Source: CAVVIG01 sp050249955
GTDB taxonomy: Bacteria; Acidobacteriota; Vicinamibacteria; Vicinamibacterales; CAVVIG01
DNA: 64,000 nucleotides
Assembly: GCA_050249955.1 (NCBI GenBank)
Contig: JBFWPN010000001.1
Coordinates: forward strand, 496,001 to 560,000
Direction of reading: 5' to 3'
Below are positions 11,101-17,364 of the stretch, piece after piece. A model generated the notes under the pieces. It ran no database searches, was not told the DNA's origin, and saw only the letters and a list, made by a program, of their open reading frames with translations. The number at the start of each line of letters is the position of its first letter. Position 1 is the stretch's first letter. The position numbers and the translations under genes are program-made.

Positions 11101-13297
11101 CCCTACTGGCGAAGCCCTCTTCGTCCGCGACGATGAGACCGGCGAGTACTGGTCTCCGACGCCGGCTCCAGTGGCGCCGGCCAATCCGACCCGCAGCGTC
11201 GTCCAGCACAGCGCCGGTCTGTCGCACTTCGCGTCGGCCAGCCACGGCATCACGCAGGCGCTCGACATCTTCGTGGACGACGCGGACCCGGTGAAGTTCT
11301 CGCGCCTGATGCTCACCAACACGGGCGACGAGCCCCGCAGGCTGAGCCTCTTCTCCTACAACGAGTGGACGCTCGCGCCCCCGCGCGGGCAGGACCACCG
11401 CCACGTGGTGACGTCGGTCGACGTGGGCACCGGCGCGGTCTTGGCGGTCAACGCATACAACCACGACTTCGCGGGACGCGTGGCGTTTGCCGCAGCCAGC
11501 ACCCGGCCGGTCGCGGTGACGGGCGATCGCGGCGGCTTCATCGGCCGGAACGGCTGCCTGCCGTCGCCCGCCGCCCTGAAGGAGACGTTTCTCGATGGGG
11601 TCACCGGCGCCGGCCTCGATCCCTGCGCCGCGCTGCAGGTGCGCATGGTGCTGTCGCCAGGAGAGTCCCGCGAGGTCGTGTTCCTGCTCGGCCAGGGTAC
11701 CGATCACGCACACGCCAGCGCCCTGATCGCGCGCCACTCGTCGATCGACGCCGCGCGGGCCGGGGCCGGCCGCGTTCGGCAGACGTGGAATGCGCTGCTG
11801 GACGCCGTGCAGGTCCGCACACCAGACGACTCCTTCGATGCGCTCGTGAACCGCTGGCTCCTCTACCAGACGATTGGGTGTCGGCTCTGGACGCGAGGCG
11901 GCTACTACCAGCCTGGCGGGGCCTTCGGTTTCCGGGATCAGCTGCAGGACGTGATGGCGCTGCTCCTCTCGAGCCCCGGCCTCGCCCGTGAGCACATCCT
12001 CAGGGCGGCGGGTCGGCAGTTCGTGGAAGGCGACGTGCAGCACTGGTGGCACGAGCCCTCGGGACGCGGGCTGCGCAGCCGCTGCTCCGACGACCTCCTC
12101 TGGCTGCCGCACGTCGTTGCGGAGTACCTCCGCGTGACGGGCGACACGTCGGTGCTCGACGAACGCGTGCCCTACCTGACGGCGCCACTGCTGAACGATG
12201 ACGAGGTGGAATCCTACGGGCAGCCGGCCATCGCGGCCGAGGACGGCTCGCTCTACGACCACTGCCTGCGTGCAATCGAGCGGGGCGCCACGATCGGATC
12301 ACATGGCCTGCCGCTCTTCGGCGCGGGTGACTGGAACGACGGCATGAACCGGGTGGGGGCGAATGGGAACGGGGAGAGCACCTGGCTCGGATTCTTCCTG
12401 CACGGGATCCTCGTGGCATTCGCGGACCTGGCCAGCGCGCGCCAGGACGAACCCAGGGCGCTGCGTTACAGGGACGACGCCCGGAGGCTGGCTGCGGCCC
12501 TGGACCTGGCCTGGGACGGCGACTGGTACCGTCGTGGCTACTATGACGACGGGTCGCCGCTCGGGTCTGCGCAGAACGACGAATGCCGCATCGACTCGAT
12601 CGCGCAGTCGTGGGCGGTCCTCTCCGGTGCCGTGCCCCCGCGCCGTGCGGAGCGGGCGATGGACGCCGTCCGGACGGCCCTGATCGATCGCCGTGCCCGT
12701 CTGGTGCTGCTGCTCGAGCCTCCATTCGATCGATCGGCACAGGAGCCGGGGTACATCAAGGGCTATCCGCCGGGCATCCGCGAGAACGGCGGGCAGTACT
12801 CACACGCGGCCGCCTGGGTCGTCATGGCGCTCGCGCAGCAGGGCAGCGCGGAGGAAGCCATGGAACTGTTCCACATGCTCAACCCGGTGAACCACACACG
12901 CACGCTGGACGGCATCAACCTGTACAAGGCGGAGCCCTACGTGGTCGCGGGTGATGTGTACGGCCGCGCGCCTCATGCCGGAAGGGCCGGATGGAGCTGG
13001 TACACGGGCTCGGCCGGCTGGCTGTACCGCACGGCCGTCGAGAGCATTCTCGGGCTGCGCCGTCGTGGCGCGACGCTCGCCCTCGCGCCATCGATTCCGA
13101 GCACGTGGGAAGGGTACGAGATGGTCTGGACGATGGAAGGCACCCGCTTCTCCATCACGGTGGAGAACCCAGAGCGGGTCTCGCGGGGCGTAGCCGCCGC
13201 GTGGCTCGACGGCGTACCCGTGGACGGCCGATCGGTGCCGCTGCCGGCGGACGGTGGCCAGCACGTGATCCGGGTGGTCCTCGGACGGGCGTCCTGA
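5168..13297 (+). CDS. Cyclic beta-1,2-glucan synthase (ChvB/NdvB family; GT84-GH94)
   Basis: 2709 aa, close to the usual 2800 aa of the family. This membrane enzyme starts, elongates and cyclises beta-1,2-glucan from UDP-glucose. Domain order: cytoplasmic N-terminus; membrane helices at about 400-460; GT84 glycosyltransferase with LTLDSDTRLP (about 615) and QHRWVRGDWQ (763-772, QxxRW type); further helices at about 800-960; a glycoamylase-like domain (TSPTNIGLGLLATLG, about 1035); and a C-terminal GH94 phosphorylase domain with GAGDWNDGMN (about 2386-2395) and GYPPGIRENGGQYSHAA. The ATG at 5168 begins the typical MTPLLRWLQRRADRLPG. It is a single gene, uninterrupted over 8.1 kb. Periplasmic glucans of this kind serve osmotic adaptation and host interaction in Proteobacteria; the role here is inferred. 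Confidence 0.95.
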   Translation: MTPLLRWLQRRADRLPGTPLRDDLLNTGGLDERALGLAAHLTLDPNRSHQALDMGPRFDDNVRTLRAAYRTFADDVQAGRFVGPGAEWILDNFHLIAEEVADIRRDLPPAFARTLPTLASPEYAGQARVYAMAIEVVRFSDSRLSRHMLAHFLHVFQRVAPLTIGELWAWPSMLKLALVENLRRLADELLDGRNTRIAADRYVMAADRAAGLPGVPGGSSLTFLVQVLHRAREYGLRLSALRRAVDTDLAQRQTTAEDAVREEYQRQGVSLASVANAVTSLRLCATLDWPTLVEEVSLVEGVLQRDPAGTHGRTDFLSRDQLRQAVEMLAPPTGEGQVGVALKVVELARRAAAAHGAADRTAHVGHHLLGGGRSALEAELAYRPAAVQRLRRFMAAHAAPLYLGSIGAATLALVTLGVAYARGEGATPLAQLLIAFLVLPPLADLVVVTVHYVASRHVPPRRLPRLDFSDGVPDSARTMVVVPTMLTSLAGVDRLVEHVEVLALGNPDPCIHFAILSDFPDADTLEARSDRALLARARAGIEALNRKYRTDSPDRFFLFHRERQWNASEGIWMGWERKRGKLEEFSQLLRGASDTSFTTQVGALERLPHVRYCLTLDSDTRLPRDAARKLIGIAAHPLHLPRLDPVSRHIVEGYGILQPRVSVTMSSAGGSLFARTYAGDTGVDPYTTAVSDVYQDLFGEGIFTGKGLYDVDAFAAALEGRVPDNALLSHDLFEGLYARVGLVTDVEVVDDYPSTIVAHARRQHRWVRGDWQILRWLFPIVRARGGVAVNKLPLIARWKILDNLRRSLLAPATLLLLLLGWTVLPGSAAAWTAVALAPMAFALLSRMTEALGGPARGHGWRPFARILLEDLASAGTRLVLQLVFLAHDASVRVHAIGTTLIRLGLTRRRLLEWETMEAAAARGAAAGLVSHMRASPAVAAVSLALVAWLRPSSWPLALPLAGAWVLAPWVAGLLGRPIVARTVPLGADDREYLLELARRTWSYFDRFVSAEDHYLPPDNVQVQPEAGIAHRTSPTNIGLGLLATLGAHDLGLIDGDGLARRIDRTLFTVEHLQRHRGHLLNWYDTRTLAPLAPLYVSTVDSGNLAAALVVIAVGLRELAPDLAARATALVEAMDFRLLLEPKRQLFSIGYRLADADGSGRLDDSYYDLLASEARVASFLAIAKGDAPEAHWFRLGRPVAEVGGVPVLLSWSGTMFEYLMPLLVMRSHPNTLLDASCRRVVRRQMDYAGDHGVPWGISESAYNLTDRFGVLQYKAFGVPGLGLKRGLGREVVVAPYASALALALAPADATANLRRLQASGLEGEYGLYEAIDYTPRAQDAPSGAADSGVVVQTFMAHHQGMTLVALVNALLDNRMVERFHADVRVQATSLLLQERVPRGGVAIEPRPDAEITPAGTSTPSSTRVFRSAHTAVAHTQFLSNGRYVTSLTNAGGGGSTWRGLAVTRWRRDATRDAEGQFLYLRDVRSGEVWSAMYQPTGGTPNEYDVTFGSERATFRRRDGEISTVLDIAVAAEDDVEVRRLAVRNHGTRVREFDVTSYAELVLTSPEQDLAHPAFGKLFVQTEMLPDAAALLARRRPRDPAEPPIWAFHVLALDAPPQGPLEWETDRARFLGRGGTPAAPLSLDGRALSGTTGIVLDPVVSLRQRIRVPPETTVRLSFTTGVASDRETVVALALKYHQFGATARTFDLARTQVESQYHHLGISGQDAGLFERLASRVFGSDGTLRAPGAVLSTNVLGQPGLWPHAISGDHPILLVRIDDDAGLPLVRQALQAQEYWRLKGLTADLVVLNDHAGGYLDEMQARLTEALNDGPWSTWQHRPGGAYVLRTDRMAHEERVLLEAASAAVLRAGAGDLRTQLERPDVAVPVSEPLAPPRPARAHADVQPELPVLALDNGVGGFTDGGRAYAFAVDGTRCPPMPWVNVIANPQFGTIVTSSGAAHTWAGNSRENRLTPFANDPVSDPTGEALFVRDDETGEYWSPTPAPVAPANPTRSVVQHSAGLSHFASASHGITQALDIFVDDADPVKFSRLMLTNTGDEPRRLSLFSYNEWTLAPPRGQDHRHVVTSVDVGTGAVLAVNAYNHDFAGRVAFAAASTRPVAVTGDRGGFIGRNGCLPSPAALKETFLDGVTGAGLDPCAALQVRMVLSPGESREVVFLLGQGTDHAHASALIARHSSIDAARAGAGRVRQTWNALLDAVQVRTPDDSFDALVNRWLLYQTIGCRLWTRGGYYQPGGAFGFRDQLQDVMALLLSSPGLAREHILRAAGRQFVEGDVQHWWHEPSGRGLRSRCSDDLLWLPHVVAEYLRVTGDTSVLDERVPYLTAPLLNDDEVESYGQPAIAAEDGSLYDHCLRAIERGATIGSHGLPLFGAGDWNDGMNRVGANGNGESTWLGFFLHGILVAFADLASARQDEPRALRYRDDARRLAAALDLAWDGDWYRRGYYDDGSPLGSAQNDECRIDSIAQSWAVLSGAVPPRRAERAMDAVRTALIDRRARLVLLLEPPFDRSAQEPGYIKGYPPGIRENGGQYSHAAAWVVMALAQQGSAEEAMELFHMLNPVNHTRTLDGINLYKAEPYVVAGDVYGRAPHAGRAGWSWYTGSAGWLYRTAVESILGLRRRGATLALAPSIPSTWEGYEMVWTMEGTRFSITVENPERVSRGVAAAWLDGVPVDGRSVPLPADGGQHVIRVVLGRAS

Positions 13298-13304
13298 CCC
13301 CTCG

Positions 13305-13496
13305 TTACGGCTCGGCGTCATCTGGTGCGGGCGGTTCCGGCACGGTGCCGTCCGCTTCCGGACCGTGCGACGGCCCTGGCTGCGCCGGATGTACAGGACC
13401 GCCATCGTCGGTCATGACCTGCTGGGCAGCCGCAGTCTGACGCGCCTCCTCCCGATCGGCGGCGGCGGCGTCGTCAGGATCGCCCGGTCTGGTCAT
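13305..13496 (-). CDS. Small hypothetical protein, coupled downstream partner
   Basis: 63 aa, hydrophilic and rich in Asp, Ala, Pro and Gln (MTRPGDPDDAAAADREEARQ). Its ATG overlaps the stop of the upstream 92-aa gene in the form ATGA (13493-13496), which is the main support for it being translated. It has no recognised domain and is probably disordered. It converges with the glucan synthase gene, whose stop lies only 7 bp away. Confidence 0.4.
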   Translation of the reverse strand: MTRPGDPDDAAAADREEARQTAAAQQVMTDDGGPVHPAQPGPSHGPEADGTVPEPPAPDDAEP

Positions 13497-13771
13497 GTGG
13501 TGCGAAGCCTCGCGATGATCCAGTCGATGGCGCGGACGATCCGCTGCTGCACGCGTGCGACCGGCGCGGGATCTGGCGTCAGTTCCCGCCACGGTCCCTC
13601 CTGCTCCCGCATCGCCACCTGGTGGGAATAGAAAGGAACCGCAGTCGCCGGTGGATGTTCGACGCTCGTTGTGCCCTCGTTGTTGCCGGGAATCATGCCC
13701 ATCCGGCCCGTGAGGACCGCGTACCGCGAGGCGGCCAGCAACGCGTCGGGCGGCAGGTCTTGTGAGTCCAT
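13493..13771 (-). CDS. Hypothetical 92-aa protein
   Basis: 92 aa from the ATG at 13771: MDSQDLPPDALLAASRYAVLTGRM, a central TAVPFYSHQVAMREQEGPW and a helical Arg/Ile-rich C-terminus (VQQRIVRAIDWIIARL). Composition and length look protein-like, and the downstream 63-aa frame overlaps it by 4 bp, suggesting a two-gene unit. I do not recognise the family. The ribosome binding site is weak. Confidence 0.5.
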   Translation of the reverse strand: MDSQDLPPDALLAASRYAVLTGRMGMIPGNNEGTTSVEHPPATAVPFYSHQVAMREQEGPWRELTPDPAPVARVQQRIVRAIDWIIARLRTT

Positions 13772-13894
13772 AAGGGACAGCGTACGGGAGCTGACGCGCG
13801 CCGACTGTCCCAGAGTGTACAGAGCCCCGTCGCGACCACCGGATGCTGTGCAATCGGAGACAGCGGGATTGCGCCGTTCGCAGCACGATGGTGC

Positions 13895-14113
13895 ATGCTC
13901 ATTTCACAGCCCCGTAGCAGCTCATCATTCGCAGACAGCCTCGTGGGTCCCCCGCTCCCGGCGGCCGCAATTCCCCTGACCTTCGAGGATCGCTGGGCGG
14001 CGTGGGAGGCGAAAGGCGAGGCGCATGACGCGCTCGTGCTTCGTCGGATGCGTCTCGCAGCCCCGATGCTGGCGGCGTTCACGGCAGCCGCACTCTACCT
14101 GCTGAGCCGTTGA
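13895..14113 (+). CDS. Small predicted membrane protein
   Basis: 72 aa with a charged middle (DRWAAWEAKGEAHDALVLRRMRL) followed by one C-terminal hydrophobic helix (AAPMLAAFTAAALYLLSR), i.e. a tail-anchored layout. There is no good ribosome binding site. It ends 38 bp before the next gene. A similar tail-anchor layout recurs in the short frame at 15844. Function unknown. Confidence 0.45.
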   Translation: MLISQPRSSSSFADSLVGPPLPAAAIPLTFEDRWAAWEAKGEAHDALVLRRMRLAAPMLAAFTAAALYLLSR

Positions 14114-14151
14114 GCGGCTCAGCCAGTCGACGCGTGGTCCAGGAGAAGTCA

Positions 14152-14820
14152 ATGAATCGGACTGTCGGCGTGGCGGCCCTCGGACTCTGCCTGCTCCTGG
14201 TGTCGAACGGGAAGGCTGAGGCGCAGAACCTCGGCCAGTACCGCAACTTCGCGCTGGGGATGACCGTGGCGGGCGTCACGGACGCCGTCGGCGTCAAGGC
14301 CACGGAAGTGCGGACCCTGCATGTGAAGCCGGCGGTGCTCCAGGAGTTCGAGTGGCGGCCGTCGCACTATTCGCGATGGGACCCGGCGAAGGAGAACGTC
14401 GACCAGGTCACGTTCCGGTTCTTCAACGACCGCCTGTCGCAGATGGTGATCGCGTACAGCACGTCGCGCACGAGCGGGATGACGAGAGTCGACATGATCG
14501 CCGCGCTCGTCACGGCGTACGGTGAGCCGGCGCGGCCGGGAGGGGCGGTGGCCGGCGACAATGATTTGGGCCCGCGGGTGTCCAGGTGGCTGAACGCCGA
14601 CGCCTCCGTCGATCTGCACCAGGGCACGGATGCGTGGCGGCTCGTCGTCACGTCGCTGACCCTGCACCCCGCCGCGCGCCTCGCGACCGCGCAGGCCGAG
14701 CGACAGCGCGAACGGGACGAACCGGCGAGAGCCCGCGCGCAGCGTCAGCAGGAGGACGCGGACGAGCGGGCGAGGGAGGCCGAGACCCGCAAGACCAACC
14801 GGGAGTCCTTCCAGCCGTGA
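14152..14820 (+). CDS. Secreted hypothetical protein with charged C-terminal tail
   Basis: 222 aa. The signal peptide is MNRTVGVAALGLCLLLVSNG ending near KAEAQ, followed by a globular part (FALGMTVAGVTDAVG, FRFFNDRLSQMVIAYS) and a highly charged helical tail from about residue 185 (ERQRERDEPARARAQRQQE). The ATG at 14152 has the ribosome binding site AGGAGAAGTCA. Its stop overlaps the GTG of the next gene (GTGA), so the two are translationally coupled. No known domain; probably periplasmic. Confidence 0.7.
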   Translation: MNRTVGVAALGLCLLLVSNGKAEAQNLGQYRNFALGMTVAGVTDAVGVKATEVRTLHVKPAVLQEFEWRPSHYSRWDPAKENVDQVTFRFFNDRLSQMVIAYSTSRTSGMTRVDMIAALVTAYGEPARPGGAVAGDNDLGPRVSRWLNADASVDLHQGTDAWRLVVTSLTLHPAARLATAQAERQRERDEPARARAQRQQEDADERAREAETRKTNRESFQP

Positions 14821-15830
14821 CCACGACGGGAACGACGACGCTCGTCGAGCTCACCCCGGCAGGGTGGCGATGGAGCGATGGCCTCGACGGCCACCGTCGC
14901 GACCAGTTCGGCAGCCCCGACGCGTGCCGGCGCACCGGCCTGCCGAGCACCGCCTACCGGCGCTGGAAACACGCGCAGACGCAGACCGAGTGGGGCCGCA
15001 CGCACATCGGCTGGCTCGCCCTGTCACAGTCGGGCGTCCTGCTCGGCCATGCCACCCGGCACCTTCTCGACGGCGTGCTCGATGGTGAGCCCGTCCGCGT
15101 CTACGCCGTGGGCGACCTGACGCCGAGTGCCGACAGCCAGCAGGGGTGGGAACGCACGCTGCTCGAACACGCCATCGTTGACGCCGAAGCCGGTCACGAT
15201 GCGGCCGTGGTGCTGCTGTGTGCGGAAAGAGCCGAGGACTGGCAGCAGGACCTCGGCTTCCAGGACGTCACGCCGCCGGAGTCGACGCTGTCGTTTCCAC
15301 CGACGCGACGGCCGGGCGCGCCCATGCTGTCGATCCGGGGCGGCGAGGAGCGGGACCTCGTCGCCATGGCGGCGATGGACGACCTGCGCCCACCAGCGGC
15401 CCGCTTTCACCTGCGGCACGACCTCAGCCTCTTCAAGCACCGGCTCGCGGTGGAACGCATGCTCGCCGGCCTCGGATCGTTCGGCGCACGCGAGCTGCAG
15501 TTCTTCGTGACCGAGGAAGGGACCATCGCCACGGCGTACGTGGTGATGCAGGTGCGCGGCGACGAGTGGTCGGTCCTGCGCTGCGGCGATCGCGACCCGA
15601 CCGGCGCACGCATCGGCGGCATCATGCAGGCGCTCATTGCAAGAGACCCGACCGAGCCGGCACCGCAGATATCGGGCTGGTTCCCGCCAGGCTTCGTGCC
15701 GCCACAGGCCGTCCGGGAAGCCACGATCGGCCTGCCGCCAGTGGTACTGGCCCGTCTTGTCGGGCAGCATCGACACACCCGCGGCGTGGGACCAGGCGAG
15801 AGCCAGCTCTGGCGGGCGGACTGCGTGTGA
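14817..15830 (+). CDS. Hypothetical protein with GNAT-like C-terminal half
   Basis: 337 aa from a GTG at 14817 that overlaps the previous stop. The N-terminal half contains HAIVDAEAGHDAAVVLLC and GFQDVTPPESTL (acetyltransferase-like strand/helix pattern). The second half has MLSIRGGEERDLVAMAAMDD, then a strand TIATAYVVMQVRGDEWSVLRCGDRDPTG and GGIMQALI, reminiscent of GNAT folds with two subdomains. The acetyl-CoA pyrophosphate loop is not canonical, so the assignment is tentative. It was probably inherited as a pair with the secreted protein. Confidence 0.6.
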   Translation: MTTTGTTTLVELTPAGWRWSDGLDGHRRDQFGSPDACRRTGLPSTAYRRWKHAQTQTEWGRTHIGWLALSQSGVLLGHATRHLLDGVLDGEPVRVYAVGDLTPSADSQQGWERTLLEHAIVDAEAGHDAAVVLLCAERAEDWQQDLGFQDVTPPESTLSFPPTRRPGAPMLSIRGGEERDLVAMAAMDDLRPPAARFHLRHDLSLFKHRLAVERMLAGLGSFGARELQFFVTEEGTIATAYVVMQVRGDEWSVLRCGDRDPTGARIGGIMQALIARDPTEPAPQISGWFPPGFVPPQAVREATIGLPPVVLARLVGQHRHTRGVGPGESQLWRADCV

Positions 15831-15843
15831 GACCGGGTGACGG

Positions 15844-16026
15844 GTGAGTGTGCCCCCCGTGGCCGACCGTTCGGCAGCGTCGAGGGCGGCGGTGGTGCCC
15901 TCCGTACAGCGGACGGCGGAGCCGATGGCTGGGGCGGGCCGCCTTACCGTACGCGTGCCCACGCTCCTTTTAGCGATTCTGTCGGCGCTGATGATCTCGC
16001 TCTCGGCGTGGCTGTCACTCCGCTGA
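15844..16026 (+). CDS. Possible small membrane protein
   Basis: 60 aa from a GTG at 15844, Ala/Ser/Val-rich with one strong C-terminal hydrophobic helix (VPTLLLAILSALMISLSAWL). It overlaps the 3' end of the convergent Crp/Fnr gene by 12 bp. The only support is the good membrane helix and the layout shared with the 72-aa protein at 13895. It could be a chance frame. Confidence 0.28.
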   Translation: MSVPPVADRSAASRAAVVPSVQRTAEPMAGAGRLTVRVPTLLLAILSALMISLSAWLSLR

Positions 16027-16686
16027 GTCCGGGCCATCCTGCAGGATGACTCCGAGCAGCGACTCGTGCACCGTGAGCGAGCCGTTGTACTCGATGAGCC
16101 CTCGCTTGCGGAACTTGTTCAGGAAGAAATTCACCCGCGAACGGGTCGTGCCGACCATCTCCGCCAGCACCTCCTGCGAGATGCGCGGCAGCACCCGCAG
16201 GGGACCGTGCGCCTTGCCGGCTCTCGCGAGCAGCAGGAGCGTGCGCGCGAGCCGCTTCTCGCTGGCGTTGAAGAGCTGGTCGAGGAGATCCGCCTCGAGG
16301 CGGGCGTTCCGGGCGAGCATGTGCGCGATGAACCGATCCGACAGCGCAGGCTGCTCATGCAGCAGCGAGACCATGCGGGCCTTCGAAATCTCGAAGATCA
16401 CGCTGGGCACGAGGGTGGTCGCCGTGGCCTGGCGGGTCGGCTCGCCCGAGAGGGCGCCCTCCCCGAAGAAGTCGCCCCGCACCAGCACGCCGACGACGCC
16501 GACCTTGCCCCCCTGAGAGAGGACGGACAGCTTGACGCTCCCATCCTTGATGAAGAAGACCGAGGCGCAGGGGTCTCCCTGCATATAGACCACCTCGGAG
16601 GCGGCATGGCTGGTCGCCCGCGGCGACAGCCCGGACGCATGGAGGAATGAATCCTCGCCGAGGAACCCGTCTGGCCCGGTTGCCAT
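16015..16686 (-). CDS. Crp/Fnr-family transcription regulator
   Basis: 223 aa. Residues about 20-130 form a cyclic-nucleotide-type beta-roll (GDPCASVFFIKDGSVKLSVLS, GDFFGEGALSGEP). A dimer helix follows, then a C-terminal winged helix with ISQEVLAEMVGTTRSRVNFF as the DNA-recognition helix-turn-helix. There is no Fe-S cysteine cluster at the N-terminus, so it is not an Fnr oxygen sensor. The ATG at 16686 begins the domain at the expected distance. The effector ligand is unknown; many acidobacterial members bind none. Confidence 0.88.
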   Translation of the reverse strand: MATGPDGFLGEDSFLHASGLSPRATSHAASEVVYMQGDPCASVFFIKDGSVKLSVLSQGGKVGVVGVLVRGDFFGEGALSGEPTRQATATTLVPSVIFEISKARMVSLLHEQPALSDRFIAHMLARNARLEADLLDQLFNASEKRLARTLLLLARAGKAHGPLRVLPRISQEVLAEMVGTTRSRVNFFLNKFRKRGLIEYNGSLTVHESLLGVILQDGPDSAE

Positions 16687-16785
16687 CGCCGGCCCAATTA
16701 TCACCGGATTGAAACGCCAGACCCGCGGAATCGCCCGGCCGGACGGTGGAGCCGGGATGCGCGGGGCGCGTGCTACTGTGCGGTG

Positions 16786-17233
16786 ATGCTGCCGTGGCTC
16801 CTCGACGCAGACCCTTCCATCTGGTGGCAGGTGCTGCGCGACCTTGTCGGTGCGCCGTCTGGCGAGGTGGCGGCCGAGCGCTGGCCTGCTCGAACGGCAC
16901 CTGCTGCGCCGCAGGAGCACCGGCACCCTCGTCAATCCCGACTGGCTACGGATCTCATATCCCACCAGGTGGCATTACGACGTGCTGCGGGGCCTCGCCT
17001 ATTTCGCCGACGCTGGCGGACGGCCTGACCCTCGCCTCGCAGAGGCGATGACGCTGCTGCGCTCGAAGCAGCAGCCCGACGGCACGTGGCTGCTGGAGCA
17101 CACGCATCCTGGAGCCGTGCACTTCGTGCTCGAGGAAGAGGGGCGTCCCAGCCGGTGGAACACGCTGCGGGCAATGCGGGTGCTGCGCTGGTACGAGGCC
17201 AACCGCCAGACCGATGCAACGTCCTCGCCCTGA
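16786..17233 (+). pseudogene. Remnant of a squalene-cyclase/prenyltransferase-like protein (internal deletion and frameshift)
   Basis: The start (MLPWLLDADPSIWWQVLRDL, from 16786) and the end of what I remember as a ~330-aa alpha/alpha-barrel cyclase-like family are both present but in different frames. The C-terminal part runs in the frame of 16844, clearly from GLLERHLLRRRSTGTLVNPD (about 16890) to SRWNTLRAMRVLRWYEANRQ and a stop at 17233. About 190 residues of the barrel are missing between them, with a +1 frame change. The remaining pieces match the conserved ends (WHYDVLRG, PDGTWLLEHTHPG). It is not expected to make a functional protein. Confidence 0.6.
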
Positions 17234-17364
17234 GCAGGCCCGGGGTCGCTGCAGCGGAGACGTGCGGCGCTCGAAATCAGGTGCATCGTGGTGGTTTACG
17301 GTCACTGGCGGCATCTGGAGTCGGTGGGTGCGTTCCGGCTGCGGTCCGTATAGAGTTGAGTCTC
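17234..17364. other. Intergenic, 131 bp, upstream of the A-PCP-TE gene
   Basis: Spacer between the decayed gene and the synthetase. A promoter for the synthetase/transporter pair is expected here, but no convincing -35/-10 pair was identified. Confidence 0.35.
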
